This document shows, piece after piece, positions 1 through 6,416 of a stretch of 6,621 bases of DNA. Position 1 is the first letter of the stretch. Every line of letters starts with the position of its first letter. Position numbers and translations under genes: made by a program. Source of the stretch: G020354645 sp050053515 (GTDB lineage Bacteria; Desulfobacterota; Desulfobacteria; Desulfobacterales; G020354645). The notes under the pieces are model-generated. The model was not told the origin of the DNA, searched no databases, and saw nothing but the letters and a program-made list of their open reading frames with translations. The stretch spans positions 1-6,621 of the forward strand of contig JASFTQ010000270.1 in NCBI GenBank assembly GCA_050053515.1, written 5' to 3'.

Positions 1-945
1 CTGTTGATCACATTTACCGGAAGCCTTGGGGCCGCTGATGTTCGGGCTGTTTTGAAAGCCGGGGGGGGCGCACCCGGTGGAGCGGGGTTTGCAATGCTCA
101 CAGGCATGAGCAAGGTGGTCAGTAAATCCTACCCCAGGATCAGTATTACGGTCGTCCCTGGCGGTTGGGTTGGCAATGTCACGAGGGTTGACGTCGGTGA
201 ACTGCAGATTGCGAGCACGGCCAATACGCTTTGCCAGTTGGCTCAAAACAAGGTTGATCCCATGAACAAGGACTTTTCAAATGTCCGGGCGCTGTTCAGC
301 GTGCAGGATGATATGTATTATTTCATGTATGCCCGCAAGGATTTTCCGGTGGACAGCGTCGGGGAGCTGATCAAACAAAAAATACCTGTTCGCGTTTGCA
401 CCCTTTCTCCGGGCTCGATCACCGAACTCACCTTCCGCACTGCACTGGGCTCCCAGGGGATCACCTGGGATATCATCAAAAGCTGGGGCGGCAAAGTCAA
501 CTTCGTCAAATGGCCCGATGCGGTTTCTTTGATTAAAGACGGGCATGCAGACCTGGTTTGCGCCGCTGCTCTGGGTAAAGCCGGTTGGGCCATGGAATTG
601 GCCACTGTGCGTGATATGAAGGTGCTCAAATGGGAACCGTCATTGCTGAGCGCCATCAACCAAAAATTGGGCACCAGTACCAAAAGAATGCCCGGCGGGC
701 TCTACCAGGGAATCGATTATGCCGTCGACTGCCCCTCCAGTTCCGGGGAGATTATTATTAACGCCGGAGTTTCTGATGAGGTGGCATATGCCCTGGTCAA
801 AGGCATGGCCGACAATGCCCGGGTGTATCAAGATCATCATGCCGCTTTCAGAAATTTCCAAGCTGAAGGCATGACCAAAAACATATTTCTGCCGCTTCAC
901 CCAGGCGCCCTCAAATATTACAAGGAAATGGGCTATATCAAATAA
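1..945 (+). CDS. TAXI-family TRAP transporter solute-binding protein, 5'-truncated by the window edge
   Basis: This is the extracytoplasmic receptor of a tripartite (TRAP) transporter, which binds a small solute, usually an organic acid or amino acid, in the periplasm and passes it to the membrane permease. Residues are numbered from the TTG at position 4. The glycine-rich segment AGGGAPGGAGF (19-29), the VVPGGWVGNV block (50-59) and the C-terminal LHPGALKYYKEMGY (298-311) are typical of the TAXI branch and unlike DctP. No signal peptide is visible and the frame is open through codon 1-3 (CTG), so the real start and export signal lie upstream; the TTG at 4 is unlikely to be the start. The TAA stop is at 943-945. 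The fused permease follows in the same direction after an unusually long 614-bp gap. A run of eight G at 61-68 encodes part of the glycine-rich segment. The family call is secure; the substrate cannot be read from the sequence. Confidence 0.9.
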   Translation: MLITFTGSLGAADVRAVLKAGGGAPGGAGFAMLTGMSKVVSKSYPRISITVVPGGWVGNVTRVDVGELQIASTANTLCQLAQNKVDPMNKDFSNVRALFSVQDDMYYFMYARKDFPVDSVGELIKQKIPVRVCTLSPGSITELTFRTALGSQGITWDIIKSWGGKVNFVKWPDAVSLIKDGHADLVCAAALGKAGWAMELATVRDMKVLKWEPSLLSAINQKLGTSTKRMPGGLYQGIDYAVDCPSSSGEIIINAGVSDEVAYALVKGMADNARVYQDHHAAFRNFQAEGMTKNIFLPLHPGALKYYKEMGYIK

Positions 946-1092
946 TTGGCGGTTGAGAGCCAACGGAGGGAACATTCTTTTTGCCGGCCGAAGGCGGTGA
1001 GGGGACGGATCACAGCTAAGCTTCAGTTCCCCGCCGCATTCACAAACGCTGCTGGGGGGCGAAAAAATAGCGAAAGGAAAGTCGCCGGCAGA

Positions 1093-1337
1093 CAGGGCTG
1101 CCCTCCGTTTTGCACAGTGAGTCAACGACCACCCGCAGACAGGCTTTGTCATAATTCGTCATCCCGGCCAAGCCCTGCGCAGCAGGGCGCGAGCCAGGAT
1201 CCAGTAATTGTTTGTTATAATTAGCAAATTCTGGATTCCGGATTTTATCTCGCCAAGCGGAATTCGTCCGGAATGACGGCTTTTTGCGAATTGTGACACA
1301 GCCGCAGAGCGGGTGGCTTGACCGGCAGGCTTCCCTG
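1093..1337. repeat. Imperfect foldback (MITE-like or dispersed palindromic element) between SBP and permease genes
   Basis: Several paired arms share one centre near 1218. CGTCATCCCGG at 1157-1167 pairs with CCGGAATGACG at 1268-1278 (one mismatch). An inner arm at 1195-1209 pairs imperfectly with 1227-1241 (GGATCCAG against CTGGATTCC). GCTTTGTCATAATTCG at 1143-1158 pairs with 1287-1302 at 14 of 16 positions. CCACCCGC at 1129-1136 pairs perfectly with 1309-1316, and TCAA at 1122-1125 pairs with TTGA at 1318-1321. Weaker pairing continues to 1093-1107 against 1321-1337. The left arm also holds a perfect 7-bp hairpin (GCCCTGC/GCAGGGC, 1172-1188). The GTCATTCCGG/CCGGAATGAC ends resemble dispersed palindromes I know from deltaproteobacterial genomes. 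No transposase and no clear target-site duplication are seen, so whether it is mobile is unknown. Confidence 0.7.
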
Positions 1338-1350
1338 TTCAAAGGGAAGC
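1329..1350. other. Perfect 8-bp stem-loop
   Basis: GCTTCCCT (1329-1336) and AGGGAAGC (1343-1350) form a perfect 8-bp stem around a 6-nt loop. The bases that follow (TATCCAAAAT) are not a U-tract, so an intrinsic terminator is not supported. It sits at the right margin of the foldback and could act as an mRNA 3'-end stabiliser for the upstream binding-protein transcript; that role is inference. Confidence 0.5.
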
Positions 1351-1389
1351 TATCCAAAATAGATATATTCCTATCCGGGCTGCGAAGCA

Positions 1390-1427
1390 CTGCCGAACGG
1401 CAGAACCCCTGTCCTTAGGGGGCAGGG
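1390..1427. other. Two adjacent small hairpins
   Basis: CTGCCG (1390-1395) pairs with CGGCAG (1398-1403) across only two bases, so the innermost pair probably opens. CCCCT (1406-1410) pairs with AGGGG (1417-1421) across six bases; CCCTG (1407-1411) with CAGGG (1423-1427) is a competing pairing. These belong to the run of palindromes ahead of the permease gene. No function can be assigned. Confidence 0.35.
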
Positions 1428-1452
1428 AGCTTCAATTGCTGCCGAAAACGCC

Positions 1453-1470
1453 AAAGCACTTCAGTGCTTT
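1453..1470. other. Perfect palindromic hairpin
   Basis: AAAGCACT (1453-1460) and AGTGCTTT (1463-1470) are perfect complements around TC; in RNA a 7-bp stem with a TTCA tetraloop is more realistic. It lies about 90 bp before the permease start and 15 bp before the stronger hairpin at 1486-1508. Confidence 0.5.
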
Positions 1471-1485
1471 CATCGGTGCACCTGC

Positions 1486-1508
1486 AACCGGGTGCGGAGC
1501 ACCCGGTT
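1486..1508. other. Strong 10-bp GC-rich hairpin in the permease leader
   Basis: AACCGGGTGC (1486-1495) and GCACCCGGTT (1499-1508) form a perfect 10-bp stem with a GGA loop, the strongest structure in this spacer. The bases that follow (TGTATGGC) have no U-run, so a rho-independent terminator is unlikely. It ends 37 nt before the Shine-Dalgarno of the permease gene. It could block 3'-to-5' mRNA decay or tune read-through from the binding-protein gene into the permease gene; both are inference. Confidence 0.55.
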
Positions 1509-1545
1509 TGTATGGCAAGAATCAAGCGATGACGATGGATTTGTT

Positions 1546-1551
1546 GAAAGG
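1546..1551 (+). promoter_or_regulatory. Ribosome binding site of the fused TRAP permease
   Basis: GAAAGG lies 8 nt before the ATG at 1560. It supports that ATG as the start over the out-of-frame ATG at 1535. Confidence 0.6.
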
Positions 1552-1559
1552 TTTGCCAT

Positions 1560-3548
1560 ATGGAAGAACCGATCTTTCCTAAGCCTGTCTCCCTGGTGAG
1601 TGCAATCAAACTGACGGCGGCCGTCATTGCCATTGTCATTTCGATTTTTCATCTATACACGGGCGCGTTCGGTATCTTCGAGGCCTACCGCATGCGCAGC
1701 ATCCACTTGATGACTTTGTTAACCCTGGCCTTTCTCTATTGGCCGGTCTCAAAGAAGTGGTCCCGCAAAAAATCAGCCATCATCGACATTCCCCTCGCTT
1801 TGATCTGCCTGATCATCGATTTCTACCTCATGGCGAATCATTACCGGATTACCACACGAGAATGGTACACGGGCCCCATGACAAGCCTTGATATCGCCTT
1901 TGGGTGGATCACGATGGCCCTGTTGTTGGAGGCTACCCGCCGGGTGGCCGGACCGGCGTTGCCCATCGTGGCGCTGTCTTTTGTGGCCTATACCCTGCTG
2001 GGGCAATTTTTGCCTTATCCGCTCACCATTCCCCCATCCAATCTGCGCTATTTTATCGACTACATGTTTCTCACCCCCCAGGCGATCTTCGGTGTTCCTG
2101 TGGGGGTCTCTGCCACCTTTGTGTTTCTGTTTATTATTTTTGCCGCTCTGCTTGATAAAACCGGGGCGGGTCGCTTCATTATCGATTTTAGTCTCTCGGC
2201 CGTGGGGTGGGCCACCGGCGGCCCGGCCAAGGTGGCGGTTATTGCCAGCAGCCTTTTCGGCACCATTTCCGGCCACTCTGTGGCCAACGTATACGGCACC
2301 GGTACTTTCACCATACCGTTGATGAAAAAAACGGGTTACAAACCGGAATACGCCGGAGCCGTGGAGGCGGCGGCCTCGGCCGGTGGCCAGATTATGCCGC
2401 CGATCATGGGTGCCGCAGCGTTCATCATGGCCGAGATCATTGGAATTTCCTACATCTCTGTCTGTAAAGCCGCAGTCGTGCCGGCAATTCTTTATTTCAC
2501 CGCCGTATTTGTTTCCACCCACCTTGAGGCCCGCAAGACCGGCCTGACCAGCATACCCCGTTCCGAATTGCCATCCATGAAAACAACCCTGTGGCGTGGA
2601 TTTCACTATGCCTTGCCGATTATGTGTCTGATCATAATCCTGGTGCAGGGCTTCACCCCTTTCAGGGCGGCCTTCATAGCCATTAATGCCCTGCTGATCG
2701 TGGTCATCCTGAGATACCTTATTGAAAAATTCTGGCAGATGGCCGTTGGGTCTAAAAACAAAGATTCCCATGCTGGGAGTGGCGCATTCCGGGTCCTTGG
2801 ATCCGAAATGACAATGGCTGTCGTGCAAAAATTGCCCGGCGCCTTGATTGCGGGAGCCCGCAATGCGGTGGTGATTGCAACCTGTTGCGCGTGTGCCGGT
2901 ATCGTTGTCGGGTGTTTAGACACCACCGGCATGGGCATTAAATTTGTGGACGTCATCACGACCCTGTCCGGCGGTATATTTCCACTGATGTTGCTTTTGG
3001 TCATGCTGGGCTGTCTGATTCTGGGAATGGGAATACCGACAGCGCCGGCCTATATCATCGTGGCTCTGATCGCCGCCCCTTCTCTCAAGGAGGTGGGCTT
3101 GAGTCCGATTGCGGCGCATATGTTCGTTTTTTACGGATGCCTGCTGTCGGCGATCACCCCGCCGGTAGCTCTGGCCGCCTATGCCGGGGCTGCCATCGCC
3201 GACGCACCGGTCATGCGAACCGGTGTCATTGCAGCCAAACTCGGTTTCGTGAAATACATTGTGCCCTTTGTGTTTGCCTATAATGCGGCTTTATTAATGG
3301 AGGGTAATTTTTGGTTCATCTGCCTCAGTGTCGCCACAGCCCTTATCGGCACCGTCGGTCTTTCGGCGGCTTTGGAAAAATACTTTTTTGCCCCATTGTC
3401 TGTCTCACATTTATTTTTATTTTTCGCCGGAAGTGTTTTACTGTTGATTTCAAACATAACCACGGATTTTTTGGGGCTGGCCCTTCTTACAGCCGGGGCC
3501 ACTCGCAACTATCTGTCCCGCAAAAAAGCCGTCCGCTCTGTGACCTGA
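1560..3548 (+). CDS. TRAP transporter fused permease (DctQ-DctM, 4TM/12TM type), TAXI system
   Basis: This is the integral membrane part of a TRAP importer, which moves the solute delivered by the binding protein into the cytoplasm using an ion gradient. The 662-aa length fits the fused small-plus-large subunit found with TAXI receptors. The N-terminal quarter is DctQ-like, with hydrophobic spans near residues 14-40, 47-63, 72-92 and 108-150 and the conserved RMRSIHL stretch (45-50). The DctM part carries FGTISGHSVANV (233-244), TFTIPLMKKTGYKPEYAGAV (249-268) and AGGQIMPPIMGAAAF (274-288). The second half repeats this pattern with GMGIPT (489-494) and ITPPVALAAYAGAA (532-545), matching the two pseudo-symmetric DctM halves. 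A hydrophobic tail ends in a basic stretch, LSRKKAVRS. The TGA stop is at 3546-3548. The hydrolase gene starts 66 bp downstream, which suggests cotranscription. The family call is very secure; the substrate is unknown. Confidence 0.95.
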   Translation: MEEPIFPKPVSLVSAIKLTAAVIAIVISIFHLYTGAFGIFEAYRMRSIHLMTLLTLAFLYWPVSKKWSRKKSAIIDIPLALICLIIDFYLMANHYRITTREWYTGPMTSLDIAFGWITMALLLEATRRVAGPALPIVALSFVAYTLLGQFLPYPLTIPPSNLRYFIDYMFLTPQAIFGVPVGVSATFVFLFIIFAALLDKTGAGRFIIDFSLSAVGWATGGPAKVAVIASSLFGTISGHSVANVYGTGTFTIPLMKKTGYKPEYAGAVEAAASAGGQIMPPIMGAAAFIMAEIIGISYISVCKAAVVPAILYFTAVFVSTHLEARKTGLTSIPRSELPSMKTTLWRGFHYALPIMCLIIILVQGFTPFRAAFIAINALLIVVILRYLIEKFWQMAVGSKNKDSHAGSGAFRVLGSEMTMAVVQKLPGALIAGARNAVVIATCCACAGIVVGCLDTTGMGIKFVDVITTLSGGIFPLMLLLVMLGCLILGMGIPTAPAYIIVALIAAPSLKEVGLSPIAAHMFVFYGCLLSAITPPVALAAYAGAAIADAPVMRTGVIAAKLGFVKYIVPFVFAYNAALLMEGNFWFICLSVATALIGTVGLSAALEKYFFAPLSVSHLFLFFAGSVLLLISNITTDFLGLALLTAGATRNYLSRKKAVRSVT

Positions 3549-3597
3549 TCGGGTCATGGCCGTCAAAATCGCTGTCCGGCCCACCTAAAGAAATTAA

Positions 3598-3603
3598 AAG
3601 GAG
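3598..3603 (+). promoter_or_regulatory. Ribosome binding site fixing a TTG start
   Basis: AAGGAG lies 11 nt before the TTG at 3615. No in-frame ATG occurs until residue 32, which is already inside the conserved fold, so this site decides the start. Confidence 0.65.
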
Positions 3604-3614
3604 CTCGGAAAAGA

Positions 3615-4475
3615 TTGAAAATCTTCTTTGTGGGTGCCGGCACACCGACACCGACCCAAAATAGATTCGGTACCTGTTACGTGGTCCGGATTGACAAAGG
3701 TTACCTGATGTTCGACTGCGGACCGGCCGCAACCCATAAAATGGTTAAAATGGGGCTGTTTCCCACCCAGGTCGATTACCTGTTTTTCAGTCACCATCAC
3801 TTTGATCATAACGCCGACTATCCGTGCTTTTTGCTGTGTCGCTGGGATCAGGGTATCGGCCGGGAAAACCCGCTTCGGGTTTTCGGCCCCGCGCCCACCG
3901 AGTGGATTACGGATCGACTCATCGGCCCGGACGGGGCTTTCAACCATGATTGGCGTGCACGGGTGGGTCATCCGGGCAGCCAGGATATTTTTGTCGGACG
4001 CGGTGGCCGGTTGCCCCGTCCCGAACCGCAGGTTGATGTCAAAAACATCGATGCCGGGGCCGTTATAGAAGATGCCGGCTGGAAGGTGACTGCGGCCCGC
4101 TGCCGGCATATCGAGCCCTGGATGCCCACTTTGGCATATCGCTTGGAGGCCTCGGGCAAGCGCATTGTGTTCAGCAGCGATACGGGTGTTTGCCAATCGG
4201 TGATTGAACTGGCGCGGGGCGCCAATTACCTTGTGATCCATTGCTGGGGGCATCAGGACACGATGAAGCGGGCCGAATCCGGTATGATTACCGGCACCGT
4301 TGATGCCGCCAAGCTGGCAGCCGAGGCCGGGGTGGAAACACTGGTCTTGTCGCATATCGGGCACGACCTGGATCGGCCCGGATCCAGGGAAAAAGCTCTG
4401 CTGGATCTCACGCGGTTTTATAAAGGCCAAATCATATGGGCCGACGAATTAATGACGCTTGACCTGCAAGGTTAA
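3615..4475 (+). CDS. MBL-fold (RNase Z-like) metallo-hydrolase
   Basis: This is a metallo-beta-lactamase-fold hydrolase of 286 aa that should bind two metal ions, probably zinc. The N-terminus MKIFFVGAGTPTPTQNRFGT is the usual first strand of the RNase Z-like branch, which supports the TTG start. The metal motif HxHxDH is H60, H62, D64 and H65. Further likely ligands are H165 in CRHIEPW, D189 in FSSDTG and H247 in LSHIGH. By my recollection of Bacillus RNase Z, the spacing from D189 to H247 is the same, but two RNase Z signatures differ: the HEAT position reads HCWG (H209) and the HST histidine is replaced by I225. It is therefore probably not a tRNA 3'-processing enzyme; a phosphodiesterase, lactonase or sulfatase-type activity is possible. 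There is no signal peptide, so it should be cytoplasmic. It follows the TRAP permease by 66 bp and may process the imported compound, which is inferred from position only. The fold is secure, the substrate unknown. Confidence 0.88.
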   Translation: MKIFFVGAGTPTPTQNRFGTCYVVRIDKGYLMFDCGPAATHKMVKMGLFPTQVDYLFFSHHHFDHNADYPCFLLCRWDQGIGRENPLRVFGPAPTEWITDRLIGPDGAFNHDWRARVGHPGSQDIFVGRGGRLPRPEPQVDVKNIDAGAVIEDAGWKVTAARCRHIEPWMPTLAYRLEASGKRIVFSSDTGVCQSVIELARGANYLVIHCWGHQDTMKRAESGMITGTVDAAKLAAEAGVETLVLSHIGHDLDRPGSREKALLDLTRFYKGQIIWADELMTLDLQG

Positions 4476-4993
4476 GGCCTGTTTCTAACCCGCTCTTTAA
4501 TATTCGAAGCCAACCAGCAGCAAAAGCACCCGATATCAGATACACCTATAATTTTCTTTGTGACTATTGGAAACAAAAAAGATCTCACACTTCTTTTGCA
4601 TGTCCAAAGTTATTCTAATCCAATAAATATCTTTTAGTGACAACATTCCCCATTAAGATACTGCCCCAAATTCTATTTATAAGGCGTAATATTCAAACAT
4701 AATTAAAAAGGGTGATTCAAATCGGCTCAAGTCCGACCTTGTAGCAGAATATTGTACCTTCCTGAGACTTAGGATTTAATGATTGAAACCTGAAATAAAC
4801 GGGAGGACTCAAAATTCCATTTAGCCAGTTTACACCTGAGATATGAAAACGATATCACAATGATTTATTATCACAGTAGGATACTGATACGTTGGAGTGA
4901 TCCAAACTGCTGCAAAGTTAATTTCATTGCAGATACATAAAACAACAACCTTCATATCTGCTATTCCGCAATACGCTTAAGTATCATAAACAC
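4476..4993. other. AT-rich non-coding gap between converging genes
   Basis: I see no gene in these 518 bases, and no frame looks protein-like. The composition is much more AT-rich than the hydrolase gene to the left. Small inverted repeats are present: GGTTA/TAACC (4470-4474 and 4486-4490) overlapping the hydrolase stop, TTGGA/TCCAA with a GTGA loop (4892-4905), CTGCAA/TTGCAG (4910-4915 and 4927-4932) and GCAGATA/TATCTGC (4929-4935 and 4955-4961). The last two overlap and are mutually exclusive. Because the flanking genes converge, terminators for both strands are expected here, but none of these has a clear stem plus U-tract. Confidence 0.6.
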
Positions 4994-6178
4994 TCATGCC
5001 TGTATTCGTGCTTCCGATCTTTTTTGAAGCGGCAGCATGACTTCTCGTTCTTGAGCAATTAAGGTTATAACATCATTGGGACATTGAAACTCACATTGAC
5101 CGCAGCCGATACATTTATCGACATCAATTTGGGGTTTGCCATTATTGACAGTTATCGCCTGGACTGGACAGTGATTTTCGCAAGTTCCGCATCCATCGCA
5201 AAGTGATTCATCGGCTATTTGCGCTAAATAGAATGTTTTGAAATTCAAGGGCATTATCCCTCTGTTGTATGATCCAAGAATGCCGCAACAATCCCAGCAA
5301 CAGTTACAAAAGCCAAATTCTGAATTAGACAAATCTTCTTCTTCATGAAAAATCTGATGAATCGCTCCTTCCTGTCTCAGCGTTTCAATAATTTTTAAGG
5401 CCTCATCTTTTGTGATGTATCTGCCGATACCGTAATCGACCATATATTTTGCGAAATTTCCCATAGCAATACAGGTCTCAGTCGGGAAATCAAAGCGGCA
5501 TTGATTACCGGCCATGTTGCTCATCTCTCGACAACCGCAGTGGATGACTGCTATGGAATTGTCCTTGGCGTGTTCCTCAAATAGATCGGTTATTTTAGAA
5601 GAAGGATAGACAGCTGGTTCAGGTGTTTTCAACCTTTGGTTGACTTCTAATCTTGTAGCTGTCCTTATTTTTGATTCGTCTCTAAAAGCGATGATACTCT
5701 GAGAAGGTTTCAATTTTTTTTCTTTAAAATTCATCAGGTTTCTCAGAGGGAATACATTAAACTTTTGATAGGACTCAAGTAGTTCTTTTCCCCTAACAGC
5801 CAACTTTTTCTGCTCAGCAGTTTGCTTTCCGTCTGCAAAAAATATCTCAAACCATCCAAAGGCAATACCCGCTAAAAGATACTCTGGCTCTTTCCCAGAA
5901 TCATGCTTTTTACAGATAAATCCCTTACGGATCAATTCATCGAAAAAAGCTTTAAATGTATCTTTTGATTGACCGCTTAATGCTTCAGCTTCAGAATAGT
6001 TGTGCGGCTCTATCCCGAAAAGGAGTAAGAAATCGACCTCTTGTTGATTCACGGCAATATCAAAACAAGCCAATAGGGGTGAAGTGACAGGCCATGGACG
6101 GCGATGTCTTGTGTTCATTAATTTTGCGAGCTTACGAAGACTTTGTGTTCGTTCCCTTGACATAGTTGTTTTAGTCAT
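4994..6178 (-). CDS. Cysteine-rich 2x[4Fe-4S] ferredoxin-domain protein with possible N-terminal winged helix
   Basis: This is a 394-aa iron-sulfur protein, likely a cytoplasmic electron carrier or redox-linked regulator. The C-terminus holds two CxxCxxCxxxC clusters: C327, C330, C333, C337 and C356, C359, C362, C366, the latter three of each motif followed by the usual CP. Ahead of these is a second cysteine set: IHCGCR (C214, C216), C227, C236 and CNCCWDCC (C291, C293, C294, C297, C298), which could bind a further cluster or metal. Residues about 45-90 (FGIEPHNYSEAEAL through DELIRKGFICK) resemble a winged-helix fold, with a middle helix pair and a closing strand. The start is the ATG at 6178, because AGGAGG lies 8 nt upstream; the ATG at 6208 would place that site inside the coding region. 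The gene is alone, converges on the TRAP operon and is more AT-rich than it. I recognise the general type from anaerobes such as sulfate reducers but know no established function. The ferredoxin domain is certain, the winged helix tentative. Confidence 0.88.
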   Translation of the reverse strand: MTKTTMSRERTQSLRKLAKLMNTRHRRPWPVTSPLLACFDIAVNQQEVDFLLLFGIEPHNYSEAEALSGQSKDTFKAFFDELIRKGFICKKHDSGKEPEYLLAGIAFGWFEIFFADGKQTAEQKKLAVRGKELLESYQKFNVFPLRNLMNFKEKKLKPSQSIIAFRDESKIRTATRLEVNQRLKTPEPAVYPSSKITDLFEEHAKDNSIAVIHCGCREMSNMAGNQCRFDFPTETCIAMGNFAKYMVDYGIGRYITKDEALKIIETLRQEGAIHQIFHEEEDLSNSEFGFCNCCWDCCGILGSYNRGIMPLNFKTFYLAQIADESLCDGCGTCENHCPVQAITVNNGKPQIDVDKCIGCGQCEFQCPNDVITLIAQEREVMLPLQKRSEARIQA

Positions 6179-6186
6179 GGCAAGTC

Positions 6187-6192
6187 CCTCCT
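6187..6192 (-). promoter_or_regulatory. Strong Shine-Dalgarno that sets the start of the ferredoxin-domain gene
   Basis: On the minus strand AAAGGAGGG precedes the ATG at 6178 with 8 nt between AGGAGG and the start codon. This is near-ideal and argues against the longer reading from 6208. Confidence 0.85.
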
Positions 6193-6246
6193 TTAATATC
6201 ATTTGCATCTCAAACTTTCAGTTATTGGAGCGAATTTTTCAAGATT

Positions 6247-6286
6247 CCCCATCATGGCAAGATTTTAACGCTGTATGAAGATGGGG
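6247..6286. repeat. Inverted repeat upstream of the ferredoxin-domain gene
   Basis: CCCCATC (6247-6253) and GATGGGG (6280-6286) are perfect 7-bp arms separated by 26 bp, about 70-110 bp upstream of the start at 6178. The position would suit an operator or a 5'-UTR structure, but the arms are short and could be chance. Confidence 0.3.
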
Positions 6287-6371
6287 TTTATTGACTGCTT
6301 ACTTTATGAGTATACCTGCCAGGAGAAAGAATATTGTTATCTATTGATAGGTGCTTACAGATAGCGTAATC

Positions 6372-6416
6372 GGTCAGGCGAGAATCATATTTTTTCGGTC
6401 GAGATCAGGTCAGGCG
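6372..6416. repeat. 9-bp direct repeat GGTCAGGCG
   Basis: GGTCAGGCG occurs at 6372-6380 and again at 6408-6416, 36 bp start to start, in otherwise featureless AT-rich DNA. It is a possible protein-binding repeat; no function is shown. Confidence 0.3.

Noticed and set aside
946..1224. Open frame of 92 codons directly after the receptor stop
   Set aside because: It merely continues the receptor frame past the stop, has no proper start or Shine-Dalgarno, is of low-complexity basic composition and runs into the foldback repeat.
1486..1508. Rho-independent terminator
   Set aside because: The stem is strong but is followed by TGTATGGC and not by a U-tract.
1773..2828. Long open frame (351 codons) on the minus strand inside the permease gene
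   Set aside because: It is antisense to a well-conserved TRAP permease, is rich in H, G, R and Q without any fold-like pattern, and arises from the codon bias of the real gene.
3594..4430. Minus-strand open frame of 278 codons opposite the hydrolase
   Set aside because: It is a shadow of the metallo-hydrolase, which carries all the family motifs on the plus strand; the antisense protein has no recognisable motif.
3615..4475. Annotation as ribonuclease Z (rnz)
   Set aside because: The HEAT motif and the HST histidine are missing, and the neighbourhood is a transport operon, so the specific name is not supported.
4708..4745. tRNA-like segment (GATTCAAATC resembling a T-loop)
   Set aside because: The flanking bases do not form a 5-bp T-stem, and no acceptor or D-arm can be built around it.
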